Source: Lachnospiraceae bacterium UBA2864 (GTDB lineage: Bacteria; Bacillota; Clostridia; Lachnospirales; Lachnospiraceae). From it: a stretch of 12,714 nt of DNA. Location of the stretch: assembly GCA_002350525.1 (NCBI GenBank), contig DEFA01000006.1, forward strand, positions 1-12,714. Reading direction: 5' to 3'. Both the position numbers and the translations under genes were made by a program. Below, piece after piece: positions 1 through 6,880 of the stretch (its first letter is position 1; every line of letters starts with the position of its first letter). A model generated the notes under the pieces. It searched no databases. It was given only the letters and a program-made list of their open reading frames with translations, and was not told the origin of the DNA.

Positions 1-1
1 C

Positions 2-1756
2 ACAGTAACATGGAAGAACGATGACGGAACAGTACTGGAAACAGAAACAGATGTTCCGTATGGTACAACGCCGACGTATGATGGAGCAACACCGACCAAG
101 AAGGCGACAGCGCAGTATACATACAGCTTTAGTGGCTGGAGTCCTACAGTTGAAGCCATAACCGGTAATACAGTATATACAGCTCAGTATAGTGATACAG
201 TAAACAAGTATACAGTAACATGGAAGAACATAGGACAGACTATTGAGACTGATACAAATGTTGAATATGGTGAAATGCCAACATATGATGGAGCAACACC
301 GACCAAGAAGGCAGATAAGCAGTATTCATACACCTTTGATGGCTGGAATCCTGAAGTTGAAACAGTAACAGGTGATGCGTCGTATGAGGCAAAGTATAAG
401 CCTGCTGTAAATAAGTATAAGGTAACTTTCGTAGATGAAGACGGAACAACTGTTCTTAAAGCGGCAGCATCTTATGAATACGGAACTAAGGCGGCAGATA
501 TAGTAAGACCAAAGAAACCTACAAAGACAGCAACAGCAGAATGGACATATACCTTCGATGGCTGGACTCCTGCAATTACAGATGTTACAGATAACGCAAC
601 CTATAAAGCGACTTATACAGCTACAAGGAATAAGTATAATGTAACGTTTGTAGATGAAGACGGAACAACTGTTCTTAAAGATGCTGCAGAGTATGAGTAC
701 GGAACCAAGGCTGCTGAAATAGTAAAGCCTGAAAATCCGAAGAAGAAAGCAACGGCAGAGTATACCTATACGTTTGCGGGATGGAGCCCGGAGATTACTG
801 ATGTAACGGGAACGGCAACATATAAGGCAACCTATACTGCAACAAAGAATAAGTATAAAGTGACCTTTGTGGATGAAGACGGAACAACCGTTCTTAAGGA
901 TGCTGAAGAATATGAATACGGAACCAAGGCAGCGGATATAGAGAAACCAGTAGATCCAATCAAGGAAGCAAATGCAGAATATACTTATACATTTGCAGGA
1001 TGGAGTCCGGAGCTTAAAGATGTAACAGGAAATGTAACTTATAAAGCTGTTTATAGTGCAAAGAAGAATCAGTATAAGATAACCTTCGTAGATGAAGACG
1101 GAACCACTATTCTTAAAGATGCAACACCTTATGATTACGGAACATCGGCAGAGGATATAGTGAAGCCGGTTGCAGAGAAGGCTTCGACCGAAGAATATGT
1201 ATATGAGTTTGCAGGCTGGACTCCGGAAGTTACGGAGGTAACAGGTGATAAAACTTATACGGCTGTTTATACAGAGAAGGACAGATTATATAAGGTAACT
1301 TTTGTGGATGATGACGGAACTTCGGTTATCAAGGTTAAGGATTCCGAGGGTAATGAAGTTGATTCGATTTCATACAAATACGGAACAAAGAGTTCGGAAG
1401 TTGCAACTCCGGATACTCCGGAAAAAGCATCTACAGCGGAATTCTCATACAGTTTTGCGGGATGGGAACCGGCTGTTACCGATGTAATTGAAGATGCGGT
1501 TTATAAAGCAGTATATATCTATACTCTCAGACAGTATTATGTTACATTCGTGGATGACGACGGAGTAACGGTGCTTAAAGAGAAAACTCTTTATGATTAC
1601 GGAACTGAAGCTTCCGAAATAGTTAAACCGGAAGATCCTGTTAAGGCAGAAGATGAGGATTACATTTACAGTTTTGCGGGATGGGAACCGAGTATCGAGG
1701 AAGTGACCGGTGATGTGATATATAAAGCTGTTTATAATAAGACTTCCAAGAAGCCG
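2..1756 (+). repeat. Eight tandem B-type repeat units within the surface protein
   Basis: Unit boundaries, set at the conserved aromatic residue before each beta-strand, are at about 2, 212, 419, 638, 857, 1076, 1292, 1538 and end at 1756. The first two units have a TVTWKN opening and a PTYDGATPTKKA segment. Units three to eight switch to the opening VTFVDEDG or a close variant. Units three, four and five are exactly 219 nt long and near-identical at DNA level around their VDEDGTTVLK codons. Unit seven carries a 9-10 residue insertion after its VTFVDDDG opening. The regular 219-nt spacing makes unit gain or loss by recombination plausible. Confidence 0.9.
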
Positions 1757-2122
1757 GTAACTTATAGCATCAGATATGATCTTAACGGAGGTACTCTTGA
1801 CGGAAAGACCGGTGTTATAAGCATACAGGCTGAAGAAGGTACGGTTATTACAATACCGGATGCTCCGACAAAAGACGGATATAAGTTCCTGTATTGGAAA
1901 GGATCAGAGTATCATCCGGGCGACAAGTATACTGTAGTGGGTGATCATACATTTACCGCAGAATGGCAGATGATCGTAAAGGATGAGCCTAAGAAGGAAG
2001 AACCGAAAAAAGATAAGGATACGCCGGGAACTGGCGATGCTGCAGATCCATTGTTATGGATGGCAATAAGCATGTGCGCTCTGTCAGGAATAATCTTTAT
2101 CAGAAAAAAGAAAAGACAGTAA
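2..2122 (+). CDS. Cell-wall-anchored B-repeat surface protein, 5'-truncated
   Basis: The frame is open from the first bases of the window, so the start lies upstream; the internal ATG at 275 falls inside a repeat and is not a start. About 706 residues are visible. They consist of eight tandem units of roughly 70-82 residues, each with a YGT or YG-x-x-P core, an aromatic-F-x-GW-x-P motif and a T-x-Y-x-A-x-Y ending. A more canonical InlB B-repeat (Flg_new-like) domain follows at about 1757-1971, with YDLNGG, DGYKF and FTAEW motifs. A Lys/Glu/Pro-rich spacer leads to TPGTGD at 2021-2038, then a hydrophobic segment and the basic tail RKKKRQ, which is a sortase sorting signal. The protein is therefore expected to be covalently attached to peptidoglycan and exposed. 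Such repeats usually act as stalks or adhesin segments; the ligand-binding N-terminus is not visible. A terminator follows directly. The assignment as a surface protein is firm; the ligand is unknown. Confidence 0.9.
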   Translation, partial: TVTWKNDDGTVLETETDVPYGTTPTYDGATPTKKATAQYTYSFSGWSPTVEAITGNTVYTAQYSDTVNKYTVTWKNIGQTIETDTNVEYGEMPTYDGATPTKKADKQYSYTFDGWNPEVETVTGDASYEAKYKPAVNKYKVTFVDEDGTTVLKAAASYEYGTKAADIVRPKKPTKTATAEWTYTFDGWTPAITDVTDNATYKATYTATRNKYNVTFVDEDGTTVLKDAAEYEYGTKAAEIVKPENPKKKATAEYTYTFAGWSPEITDVTGTATYKATYTATKNKYKVTFVDEDGTTVLKDAEEYEYGTKAADIEKPVDPIKEANAEYTYTFAGWSPELKDVTGNVTYKAVYSAKKNQYKITFVDEDGTTILKDATPYDYGTSAEDIVKPVAEKASTEEYVYEFAGWTPEVTEVTGDKTYTAVYTEKDRLYKVTFVDDDGTSVIKVKDSEGNEVDSISYKYGTKSSEVATPDTPEKASTAEFSYSFAGWEPAVTDVIEDAVYKAVYIYTLRQYYVTFVDDDGVTVLKEKTLYDYGTEASEIVKPEDPVKAEDEDYIYSFAGWEPSIEEVTGDVIYKAVYNKTSKKPVTYSIRYDLNGGTLDGKTGVISIQAEEGTVITIPDAPTKDGYKFLYWKGSEYHPGDKYTVVGDHTFTAEWQMIVKDEPKKEEPKKDKDTPGTGDAADPLLWMAISMCALSGIIFIRKKKRQ

Positions 2123-2133
2123 CATGAGTGAAA

Positions 2134-2168
2134 GTGACAGCTGATCGTATGGTCGGCTGTCACATTTT
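2134..2168 (+). terminator. Rho-independent terminator after surface protein gene
   Basis: GTGACAGC at 2134-2141 pairs perfectly with GCTGTCAC at 2156-2163. The stem continues inward through GATC/GGTC with G-T wobbles. ATTTTA follows. It lies 11 nt after the stop codon of the surface protein gene. Confidence 0.8.
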
Positions 2169-2196
2169 ACGATAAGATTTATCATAGGATTAATAT

Positions 2197-3048
2197 ATGA
2201 AAGAGATAACATCTGTAAATAATGAGAAGATAAAGGATATAGTTAAGCTTTCGAAGAGTGCGTCGAAGAGACGGGAAGAGTCTGTCTTTACAGTTGAAGG
2301 GCTGAGGCTTGTGGCAGAGGTTCCATCAGAACGACTGATAGAGATATTTGTTGAAGAGGGGTTTCTGGAAAAGCTCGAGGCTGCATCGGCCGGAGACGGT
2401 AACGAAAAAAACGTAATGCGGCTTATTGATGAGGCAGAGAAGAAGGATACATGCTTTAAAGTAAATCAGGCCGTTATGAAGAAGCTGTCTGACACGGATT
2501 CTCCACAGGGAGTGCTGGCTGTTGTCAGCATGGAGAAGCATGACATTGCGGAACTAATGGGAGAAAGTGGTACAAGGGGTAGAGCCGCTCGGGTAAAAGC
2601 CCCCTTTATTCTCATCATGGACAGACTTCAGGATCCGGGAAATATGGGAACTATCATAAGGACCGCGGAAGGTGCCGGTGTTACGGGAATTCTTATCAGC
2701 AGTGATTCCGTAGATGTATACAGTCCCAAAACAGTAAGATCCACTATGGGATCTATATTCAGGATGAAGATATGCGTCAGTGAAAACCTCCCGGAAGATA
2801 TAGAGAGACTTAAGTCGAAGGGAATAGTGGTCTTCGGAACGCATTTGAACGGAAAAGAGTTTTATGATGAAGACTTTACGGGGGCGGCAGCATTTTTGAT
2901 AGGAAATGAGGGACGCGGACTAAGTGACGCGGTAGCCGCAACAGCCGACAGACTGCTCAGAATACCGATGGAGGGTAAAGTTGAATCCCTCAATGCAGGC
3001 GTATCTGCTGCAGTCGTTATGTATGAGGTATTAAGACAGAGAAGATAA
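2197..3048 (+). CDS. SpoU/TrmH-family RNA 2'-O-methyltransferase
   Basis: This 283-residue protein has the SPOUT methyltransferase signature. An N-terminal RNA-binding region (about 1-110, of the SpoU substrate-binding type, including EGLRLVAE and the segment SDTDSPQGVLAVV) precedes the catalytic domain. Motif 1 is DPGNMGTIIRTA at about 146-157 with the conserved Asn149 and Arg155. Motif 2 is LIGNEGRGLS at 234-243, and motif 3 is IPMEGKVESLNAGVSAA at 256-272, which together form the trefoil knot that binds S-adenosylmethionine. The family methylates ribose 2'-OH groups in tRNA or rRNA; the target cannot be told from sequence, so no symbol is given. AGGA about 8 nt upstream serves as ribosome binding site. 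It sits alone between two terminators. Length and all motifs look normal. Confidence 0.92.
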   Translation: MKEITSVNNEKIKDIVKLSKSASKRREESVFTVEGLRLVAEVPSERLIEIFVEEGFLEKLEAASAGDGNEKNVMRLIDEAEKKDTCFKVNQAVMKKLSDTDSPQGVLAVVSMEKHDIAELMGESGTRGRAARVKAPFILIMDRLQDPGNMGTIIRTAEGAGVTGILISSDSVDVYSPKTVRSTMGSIFRMKICVSENLPEDIERLKSKGIVVFGTHLNGKEFYDEDFTGAAAFLIGNEGRGLSDAVAATADRLLRIPMEGKVESLNAGVSAAVVMYEVLRQRR

Positions 3049-3049
3049 A

Positions 3050-3078
3050 ACCGGCGAAACAGCCGGTAGAAAATTTTT
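3050..3078 (+). terminator. Terminator after the RNA methyltransferase gene
   Basis: ACCGGC at 3050-3055 and GCCGGT at 3062-3067 form a 6-bp GC-rich stem with a GAAACA loop, starting two bases after the stop codon. AGAAAATTTTT follows, so the T-run begins a few bases later than ideal. The AT-rich tract then merges with the promoter region of the sigma factor gene. Confidence 0.65.
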
Positions 3079-3107
3079 CAAAAATTTTTTAAAAAGTTTG
3101 TAACGAA

Positions 3108-3136
3108 TCGACACTTCCCTGCATTAACTATATAGA
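3108..3136 (+). promoter_or_regulatory. Putative promoter of the sigma/anti-sigma operon
   Basis: TCGACA (3108-3113) and TATAGA (3131-3136) are separated by 17 nt, each one or two mismatches from the sigma-A consensus. An A/T-tract region at about 3069-3097 lies immediately upstream and could act as an UP element. Nearby TTTGTAACG (3097-3105) resembles the AAC-containing -35 element used by many ECF sigma factors, so an autoregulated promoter in the same place is possible. I cannot identify a convincing ECF -10 partner. Confidence 0.45.
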
Positions 3137-3146
3137 ACGAACAAAA

Positions 3147-3153
3147 AAGGAGG
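3147..3153 (+). promoter_or_regulatory. Ribosome binding site that fixes the TTG start of the sigma factor
   Basis: AAGGAGG is a full match to the anti-Shine-Dalgarno sequence. A GTG at 3153 overlaps it and cannot be the start. TTG at 3162 has an ideal 8-nt spacer; ATG at 3171 would have a 17-nt spacer. Confidence 0.7.
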
Positions 3154-3161
3154 TGAGAAGC

Positions 3162-3641
3162 TTGCAGTCGATGGATGAGATATATCAGAAATATGCTCAG
3201 ACAGTTTACAGATTCATATTGTCGAAGACACAGGACAGTGATGTCGCTGAAGAACTGACGCAGGAAACATTTTTCCAGGCAATCAGATCGATCGACAGAT
3301 ATGATGAAAGCTGCAAGATATCAACATGGCTTTGCGCTATAGCAAAGAATGTACTCCTTACCTACATGAGAAAGCATCCGGGGCATGATTCAATCGAGGA
3401 ACTGGCCATTCCCGTGGATTCGGCAGAAAAGGATGTTGTACAGGCGGCGGAAAGAGTGGAGCTTTTTAGAAAGCTTCACGATGTAGAGGAACCGTACAGA
3501 GAGGTTATATATCTCAGAGTGTTCGGAGGACTGTCATTCCGTGAGATCGGTGAGATCCATAAGAAGACGGAAAACTGGGCAAGAGTTACGTTCTATAGAG
3601 GTAAGGAAAAATTAAGAAAGGAAGTGGAGAATAATGAATAA
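3162..3641 (+). CDS. ECF (extracytoplasmic function) RNA polymerase sigma factor
   Basis: With the TTG start the protein has 159 residues, typical for ECF sigma factors. Region 2 (about 6-70) contains DVAEELTQETFFQA and the segment around ISTWLCAIAKN, which contact core polymerase and the -10 element. Region 4 (about 103-155) contains a helix-turn-helix with LSFREIGEIHKKTENWARV and the terminal YRGKEKLRKE, which recognises the -35 element. The gene overlaps the anti-sigma factor gene by 8 nt, so the two are translationally coupled, as usual for a sigma factor held inactive by its membrane partner. Regulon and inducing signal cannot be read from this window; the class resembles general SigW/SigV/YlaC-like envelope-stress factors, but I do not assign a subgroup. 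Confidence 0.93.
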   Translation: MQSMDEIYQKYAQTVYRFILSKTQDSDVAEELTQETFFQAIRSIDRYDESCKISTWLCAIAKNVLLTYMRKHPGHDSIEELAIPVDSAEKDVVQAAERVELFRKLHDVEEPYREVIYLRVFGGLSFREIGEIHKKTENWARVTFYRGKEKLRKEVENNE

Positions 3642-4608
3642 GATACCATGTGAGATTATACAGGACCTTCTGCCATTATATGTGGATGGTCTTACCAATA
3701 AGGTTACTGACAAAGAGATAGAGGAGCATGTGGACGGCTGCGAAAAGTGCAGACACACACTTGAATCTATGAGAGCCGGCGGAGATACGGAGTATGTTCC
3801 CGATGAAAGCGAAAAGAAAGAAATAGATTTTCTGAAGAAGAACAAGAAGAGGAATCTGAGGATAATACTTGCAAGTCTCGGCGCTGCCGCACTTATAATT
3901 GCTGCGGTTATCTTTATCAGAGTGTATATGGTCGGGAATATCATATACGGTGACTGGGTAATATGTAATGTTAAAGTAGACGGTAATCAACTGGAGATAA
4001 ACGGTGAGCCGGTAGATGATGTTCATGCCATATCAAATGTGGAGATTACAGAAGAAGACGGAGTCATAACTATCAGGACGAATGCGGTAATGAGAAGCTT
4101 TTTCCATAAAGGAGGATTTAAAGAGATCTATACTGCCAAAAGCGATATCCGCACAGTCAAAGTAAATGATCGTATACTTTGGGATGACGGAAGAGAAATA
4201 TCCCAGCTTACATCGGCAGTGTTTGAAACGAGGCATGATTATGTGGGAGATATGCCGGCAAACGGAAATACGGCAAGAAGTCTCAATATGCAGAATCGTC
4301 TGGGTGATTATACGGTTGAACTTGAAACCGATAAAGAACCTTATGGATGGAAGTTCTATCTGAATGATGACATTTCTTCCGATGCAAGAGAGCTTAAAGA
4401 ATATGAAATGGAATCTATGTCATATATCCTTATCGGAGTCATCGGTAATCTTGACAGAGTGACCTTCGAGTATACGGTTGACGGAAAGACTGAGGTGAAG
4501 ACAGTAGATTCGGCCATGGCAAATGAGTTTTTCGGACAGGATATTAAAGGGTGTGGAAAGAGTGCACGCCTGTTGGAAGAACTGATAGAGCTGACGAGGT
4601 TAAAATAG
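3634..4608 (+). CDS. Zinc-finger, membrane-anchored anti-sigma factor
   Basis: The 324-residue product starts with a zinc-binding anti-sigma (zf-HC2/ZAS) domain: Cys6, then His32-x3-Cys36-x2-Cys39 in the order C...H-x3-C-x2-C. A charged linker leads to one transmembrane helix at about 75-97 (LRIILASLGAAALIIAAVIF). The remaining ~225 residues are predicted to lie outside the membrane. The segment near 255-285 (ILIGVIGNLDRVTFEYTVDG) resembles the C-terminal DUF4825-type domain seen in some Firmicute proteins of this kind; that identification is from memory and uncertain. It presumably sequesters the upstream sigma factor until an envelope signal releases it. Start ATG overlaps the sigma stop, with GGAG 4 nt upstream and AAAGGA further away. 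No terminator is visible after it. Confidence 0.88.
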   Translation: MNKIPCEIIQDLLPLYVDGLTNKVTDKEIEEHVDGCEKCRHTLESMRAGGDTEYVPDESEKKEIDFLKKNKKRNLRIILASLGAAALIIAAVIFIRVYMVGNIIYGDWVICNVKVDGNQLEINGEPVDDVHAISNVEITEEDGVITIRTNAVMRSFFHKGGFKEIYTAKSDIRTVKVNDRILWDDGREISQLTSAVFETRHDYVGDMPANGNTARSLNMQNRLGDYTVELETDKEPYGWKFYLNDDISSDARELKEYEMESMSYILIGVIGNLDRVTFEYTVDGKTEVKTVDSAMANEFFGQDIKGCGKSARLLEELIELTRLK

Positions 4609-4653
4609 CATAATTAATGTTTGATAAAACTGATAAAAACCATATAAAACTGA

Positions 4654-4682
4654 TTGACATAAACCATGCATAGTGTTAGTAT
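4654..4682 (+). promoter_or_regulatory. Promoter of the lysine-riboswitch/dapA transcript
   Basis: TTGACA at 4654-4659 is a perfect -35, followed after 17 nt by TAGTAT at 4677-4682, a 4/6 match to the -10 hexamer. The start would fall near 4688-4690, immediately before the riboswitch. An 11-nt sequence (ATAAAACTGAT) occurs at 4624-4634 and again at 4644-4654, directly upstream of and touching the -35. Confidence 0.7.
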
Positions 4683-4689
4683 AACGCTG

Positions 4690-4890
4690 TATGTAGAGGC
4701 GCGGTGATTATAAGTATCACGTATGATGAGACTGACTCAGATGAAGATGTGAGAAAGGATGAACCGCCGAAGTTCCGGATATTCAGTGTATTCGGTGCTG
4801 GGGCTGCAGATAACATCTGCAGGACTGTCACTTTAAGTGATGAGCTATTCTTGATGTAGCGTCATCACAACTAGTGGAGAGCTACGGTTT
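4690..4890 (+). ncRNA. Lysine riboswitch (L-box)
   Basis: The leader carries the conserved L-box blocks in the correct order: GTAGAGGCGCGG (4693-4704) followed by an AAGTA element, GAAAGGATGAACCGCCGAAG (4753-4772), GGTGCTGGGGCTGC (about 4795-4808), GGACTGTCAC (about 4823-4832) and GTGGAGAGCTAC (4874-4885). GTAG at the 5' end pairs with CTAC at the 3' end to close stem P1. The arrangement matches the lysine-sensing leader of Bacillus subtilis lysC from established knowledge. Position upstream of dapA, an early lysine-pathway gene, fits. With the terminator at 4944-4977, lysine binding is expected to stop transcription. I did not resolve a unique antiterminator. Confidence 0.93.
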
Positions 4891-4943
4891 ATAGAATATC
4901 AGTGCACATCGTTTATGTGATCATTATAGCAGTGCAGCTTATT

Positions 4944-4977
4944 CAAAGACCGGAAGTTTTCCGGTCTTTGTTTTTTT
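4944..4977 (+). terminator. Riboswitch expression-platform terminator
   Basis: CAAAGACCGGAA (4944-4955) pairs perfectly with TTCCGGTCTTTG (4959-4970), followed by seven T residues. It lies about 60 nt after the aptamer and 54 nt before the dapA start, so it must be bypassed for dapA expression. This is the classic attenuator layout of a transcriptional riboswitch. Confidence 0.93.
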
Positions 4978-5030
4978 CGTAATCAAACAAAGATCGGACG
5001 TATTACGAACAATCTTAGGAGGGAATCAAA

Positions 5031-5918
5031 ATGGCAATTTTCAAAGGATCAGGAGTAGCACTTATTACACCTTTTAACGAGGATCTTACGGTTAACTACG
5101 AGCAGCTCAGAAAGCTTGTTGACTATCATGTAGAGCATCATACAGATGCGATCATAGTGTGCGGTACAACAGGTGAGGCTGCTACGCTTACAATGGAAGA
5201 GCATCTTGAGTGTATCGCCGTAGTTGCCGAGCAGGCAAACGGAAGAATCACTGTTATAGCAGGTACAGGTTCAAATGATACTGAAGCTGCAATCTATCTC
5301 AGCAAGGAAGCTGAAAAATGCGGTGTAGACGGTATGCTCATGGTTACACCATATTACAACAAGTGTACACAGGGTGGTCTTATCCAGCATTTCACAAAGG
5401 TTGCCGAAAGTGTAGAGACACCGATCATCATGTATAACGTACCTAGCAGAACAGGATGCAACATCCTTCCTGCAACAGCTGTTAAGATTGCACAGTCGGT
5501 TGATAACATTGTAGGTATCAAGGAAGCTTCAGGCAATATATCACAGGTTGCAGAGCTTGCTCATCTTGCTAATGGATGCCTGGATATATATTCCGGTAAT
5601 GATGATCAGATTGTACCGCTTATGGCTCTTGGCGGAATCGGAGTTATCTCTGTTACAGCAAATATTATCCCTGAGGATACACATGAACTCTGCCAGTCAT
5701 TCCTTGACGGCAATGTTGAGCGTGCAAGAGAACTTCAGCTTAAGGCTATCGATCTTTGCAAGGCTCTCTTCTGCGAGGTTAATCCTATCCCTGTTAAAAA
5801 GGCTACACAGCTTCTTGGCCTCAGCAACGGTAAGGTAAGACTTCCTCTTACAGAGATGGAGCCTGAAAATGCAGCAAGACTTGAGAAGGCTATGCTTGAG
5901 TACGGAATTCAGTTCTAA
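5031..5918 (+). CDS. dapA: 4-hydroxy-tetrahydrodipicolinate synthase
   Basis: This cytoplasmic TIM-barrel enzyme condenses pyruvate with aspartate semialdehyde, the committed step toward diaminopimelate and lysine. The 295-residue length is standard. Visible active-site features include GTTGE (Thr46, Thr47), PYYN with Tyr109 donated to the neighbouring subunit, YNVPSRTG containing Tyr135 and Arg140, and Schiff-base Lys164 in GIKEASGN. AGGAGG lies 9 nt before the ATG. The gene is under the lysine riboswitch and precedes dapB by about 60 nt, so feedback is by transcription attenuation and probably also by lysine on the enzyme. The absence of gene-order oddities and the intact motifs make this assignment very secure. 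Confidence 0.97.
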   Translation: MAIFKGSGVALITPFNEDLTVNYEQLRKLVDYHVEHHTDAIIVCGTTGEAATLTMEEHLECIAVVAEQANGRITVIAGTGSNDTEAAIYLSKEAEKCGVDGMLMVTPYYNKCTQGGLIQHFTKVAESVETPIIMYNVPSRTGCNILPATAVKIAQSVDNIVGIKEASGNISQVAELAHLANGCLDIYSGNDDQIVPLMALGGIGVISVTANIIPEDTHELCQSFLDGNVERARELQLKAIDLCKALFCEVNPIPVKKATQLLGLSNGKVRLPLTEMEPENAARLEKAMLEYGIQF

Positions 5919-5969
5919 TAAGACGGGCAGGCGGATCGGTTAATTATCCCGGTTTACGGGGAAAGAAAT

Positions 5970-5975
5970 AGGTGG
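5970..5975 (+). promoter_or_regulatory. Ribosome binding site fixing the dapB start
   Basis: AGGTGG matches AGGAGG at five of six positions and lies 5 nt before ATG 5981. A GTG at 5972 sits within it and has only a poor GGGG further upstream, so ATG is preferred; the resulting MTRIIMHG N-terminus is typical of the family. Confidence 0.65.
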
Positions 5976-5980
5976 AAAAT

Positions 5981-6754
5981 ATGACAAGAATAATCATGCA
6001 TGGTGCCTGTGGTAGAATGGGCAAAGTTATCGCCGAGGTGGTTTCGGAAGATAAAGATGCCGAGATAGTTGCGGGCGTAGATGTTTATAATGATAATAAA
6101 TGTGAGTTTCCGGTATTTGCGGATATTAAGGACTGCGATGTGGAAGCCGATGTAATAATTGATTTTTCGACTGCATCAGCTGTGGACGGACTTCTCGAAT
6201 ATGCAACAGAGAAGAACATTCCGGTTGTCCTTTGTTCAACCGGACTCAGTGCAGAGCAGCTTGATAATGTCAGAGAGGCTTCGACAAAAACAGCCATTCT
6301 TAAATCGGCAAATATGAGCCTTGGAATCAATACTATTATAAATCTGCTTAAATCAGCCACAAAGGTGTTTGTTCCGGCAGGATTTGATGTAGAGATAGTT
6401 GAACAGCATCATCATAACAAGCTTGATGCACCTTCGGGAACAGCAATTGCTCTTGCGGATGCCATCAACGAAGCTGCTGACAACCAGCTTGAGTATGTAT
6501 ATAATCGTTCAGACAGAAGGCAGGCACGTGATAAGAAGGAACTCGGAATCTCGGCTGTAAGAGCAGGTTCCATTCCGGGAACGCATGATGTGATCTTTGC
6601 GGGACAGGATGAAGTAATAGAGATCAGACATATAGCATATTCAAGAAGAATATTCGGTGTCGGAGCGGTAAGTGCCGCAAAGTTCCTCGCTGGAAAGAAG
6701 CCCGGAATGTACGACATGCAGGATGTAATTCAGTCCACGGGATTGCCCGAGTGA
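5981..6754 (+). CDS. dapB: 4-hydroxy-tetrahydrodipicolinate reductase
   Basis: The enzyme reduces the DapA product with NAD(P)H, the second step of the lysine branch. From ATG 5981 the protein has 257 residues. The nucleotide-binding loop HGACGRMG is at 7-14, DFSTASA at 61-67, STGLS at 86-90, and the catalytic segment EQHHHNKLDAPSGTA at 141-155, with His143/His144 and Lys147 in the positions of E. coli His159/His160/Lys163. The C-terminal core ends at GMYDMQDVI (242-250), where the family normally finishes. The last seven residues (QSTGLPE) and the stop lie inside a 42-bp direct repeat that recurs 153 bp downstream, so the tail may come from a repeat element. It follows dapA in the same presumed lysine-regulated transcript. 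Confidence 0.95.
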   Translation: MTRIIMHGACGRMGKVIAEVVSEDKDAEIVAGVDVYNDNKCEFPVFADIKDCDVEADVIIDFSTASAVDGLLEYATEKNIPVVLCSTGLSAEQLDNVREASTKTAILKSANMSLGINTIINLLKSATKVFVPAGFDVEIVEQHHHNKLDAPSGTAIALADAINEAADNQLEYVYNRSDRRQARDKKELGISAVRAGSIPGTHDVIFAGQDEVIEIRHIAYSRRIFGVGAVSAAKFLAGKKPGMYDMQDVIQSTGLPE

Positions 6755-6769
6755 AACGAGGGAGGGCCC
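6728..6769 (+). repeat. 42-bp direct repeat, copy 1, overlapping the dapB 3' end
   Basis: This copy begins exactly at the Ile250 codon of dapB, includes the TGA stop and runs 15 nt beyond it, ending in GGGAGGGCCC. It matches 6881-6922 at 41 of 42 positions. The only difference is G6753 against A6906, which turns the dapB stop TGA into TAA. Confidence 0.95.
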
Positions 6770-6780
6770 CGTGGCCGTGA

Positions 6781-6868
6781 GCTTCGAAGAAGCGAAACGG
6801 AGTGCGACTGCGAAGCAGCGCCAAGACTTGCGAAGCAAGGCTTGCAGGACATGCTTCGAAGAAGCATG
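6781..6868 (+). repeat. Cluster of four GAA-triloop hairpins between the direct repeats
   Basis: Four inverted repeats stand in a row, each with the same loop GAA. HP1 is GCTTC-GAA-GAAGC at 6781-6793. HP2 is CTGC-GAA-GCAG at 6808-6818, extended by GCG/CGC with a bulged A (6804-6821). HP3 is CTTGC-GAA-GCAAG at 6827-6839, extended by CAAG/CTTG across an A-G mismatch (6822-6844). HP4 is CATGCTTC-GAA-GAAGCATG at 6850-6868, a perfect 8-bp stem. None is followed by a T-run, so these are not ordinary terminators. The tract is GC-richer than its neighbours and has no credible gene. It may be a REP-like or other small repeat element, or an mRNA stability or processing structure. Confidence 0.85.
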
Positions 6869-6880
6869 GAATGACAACCC

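Noticed and set aside
275..277. ATG as the start of the surface repeat protein
   Set aside because: The frame is open to the window edge and the upstream codons encode a complete repeat unit plus part of another, so the ATG is internal.
2..1756. CRISPR-like array
   Set aside because: The repeats are about 219 nt, in frame, degenerate and coding, with no short identical repeats or unique spacers.
2157..2185. CTGTCA-17-TATCAT as a promoter for the RNA methyltransferase gene
   Set aside because: Transcription would start after the AGGA ribosome binding site and the -35 would sit in the terminator stem, so it is not a convincing promoter.
3153..3155. GTG as the start of the sigma factor
   Set aside because: It overlaps the AAGGAGG ribosome binding site, which is correctly spaced only for TTG 3162.
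5972..5974. GTG as the start of dapB
   Set aside because: It lies inside the AGGTGG that serves ATG 5981, and it has no good site of its own; family N-termini fit MTRII.
6781..6880. Hairpin cluster after dapB as a rho-independent terminator
   Set aside because: None of the four stems is followed by a T-run; the downstream bases are GAAACGG, CGCC, GCTTGC and GAATGAC.
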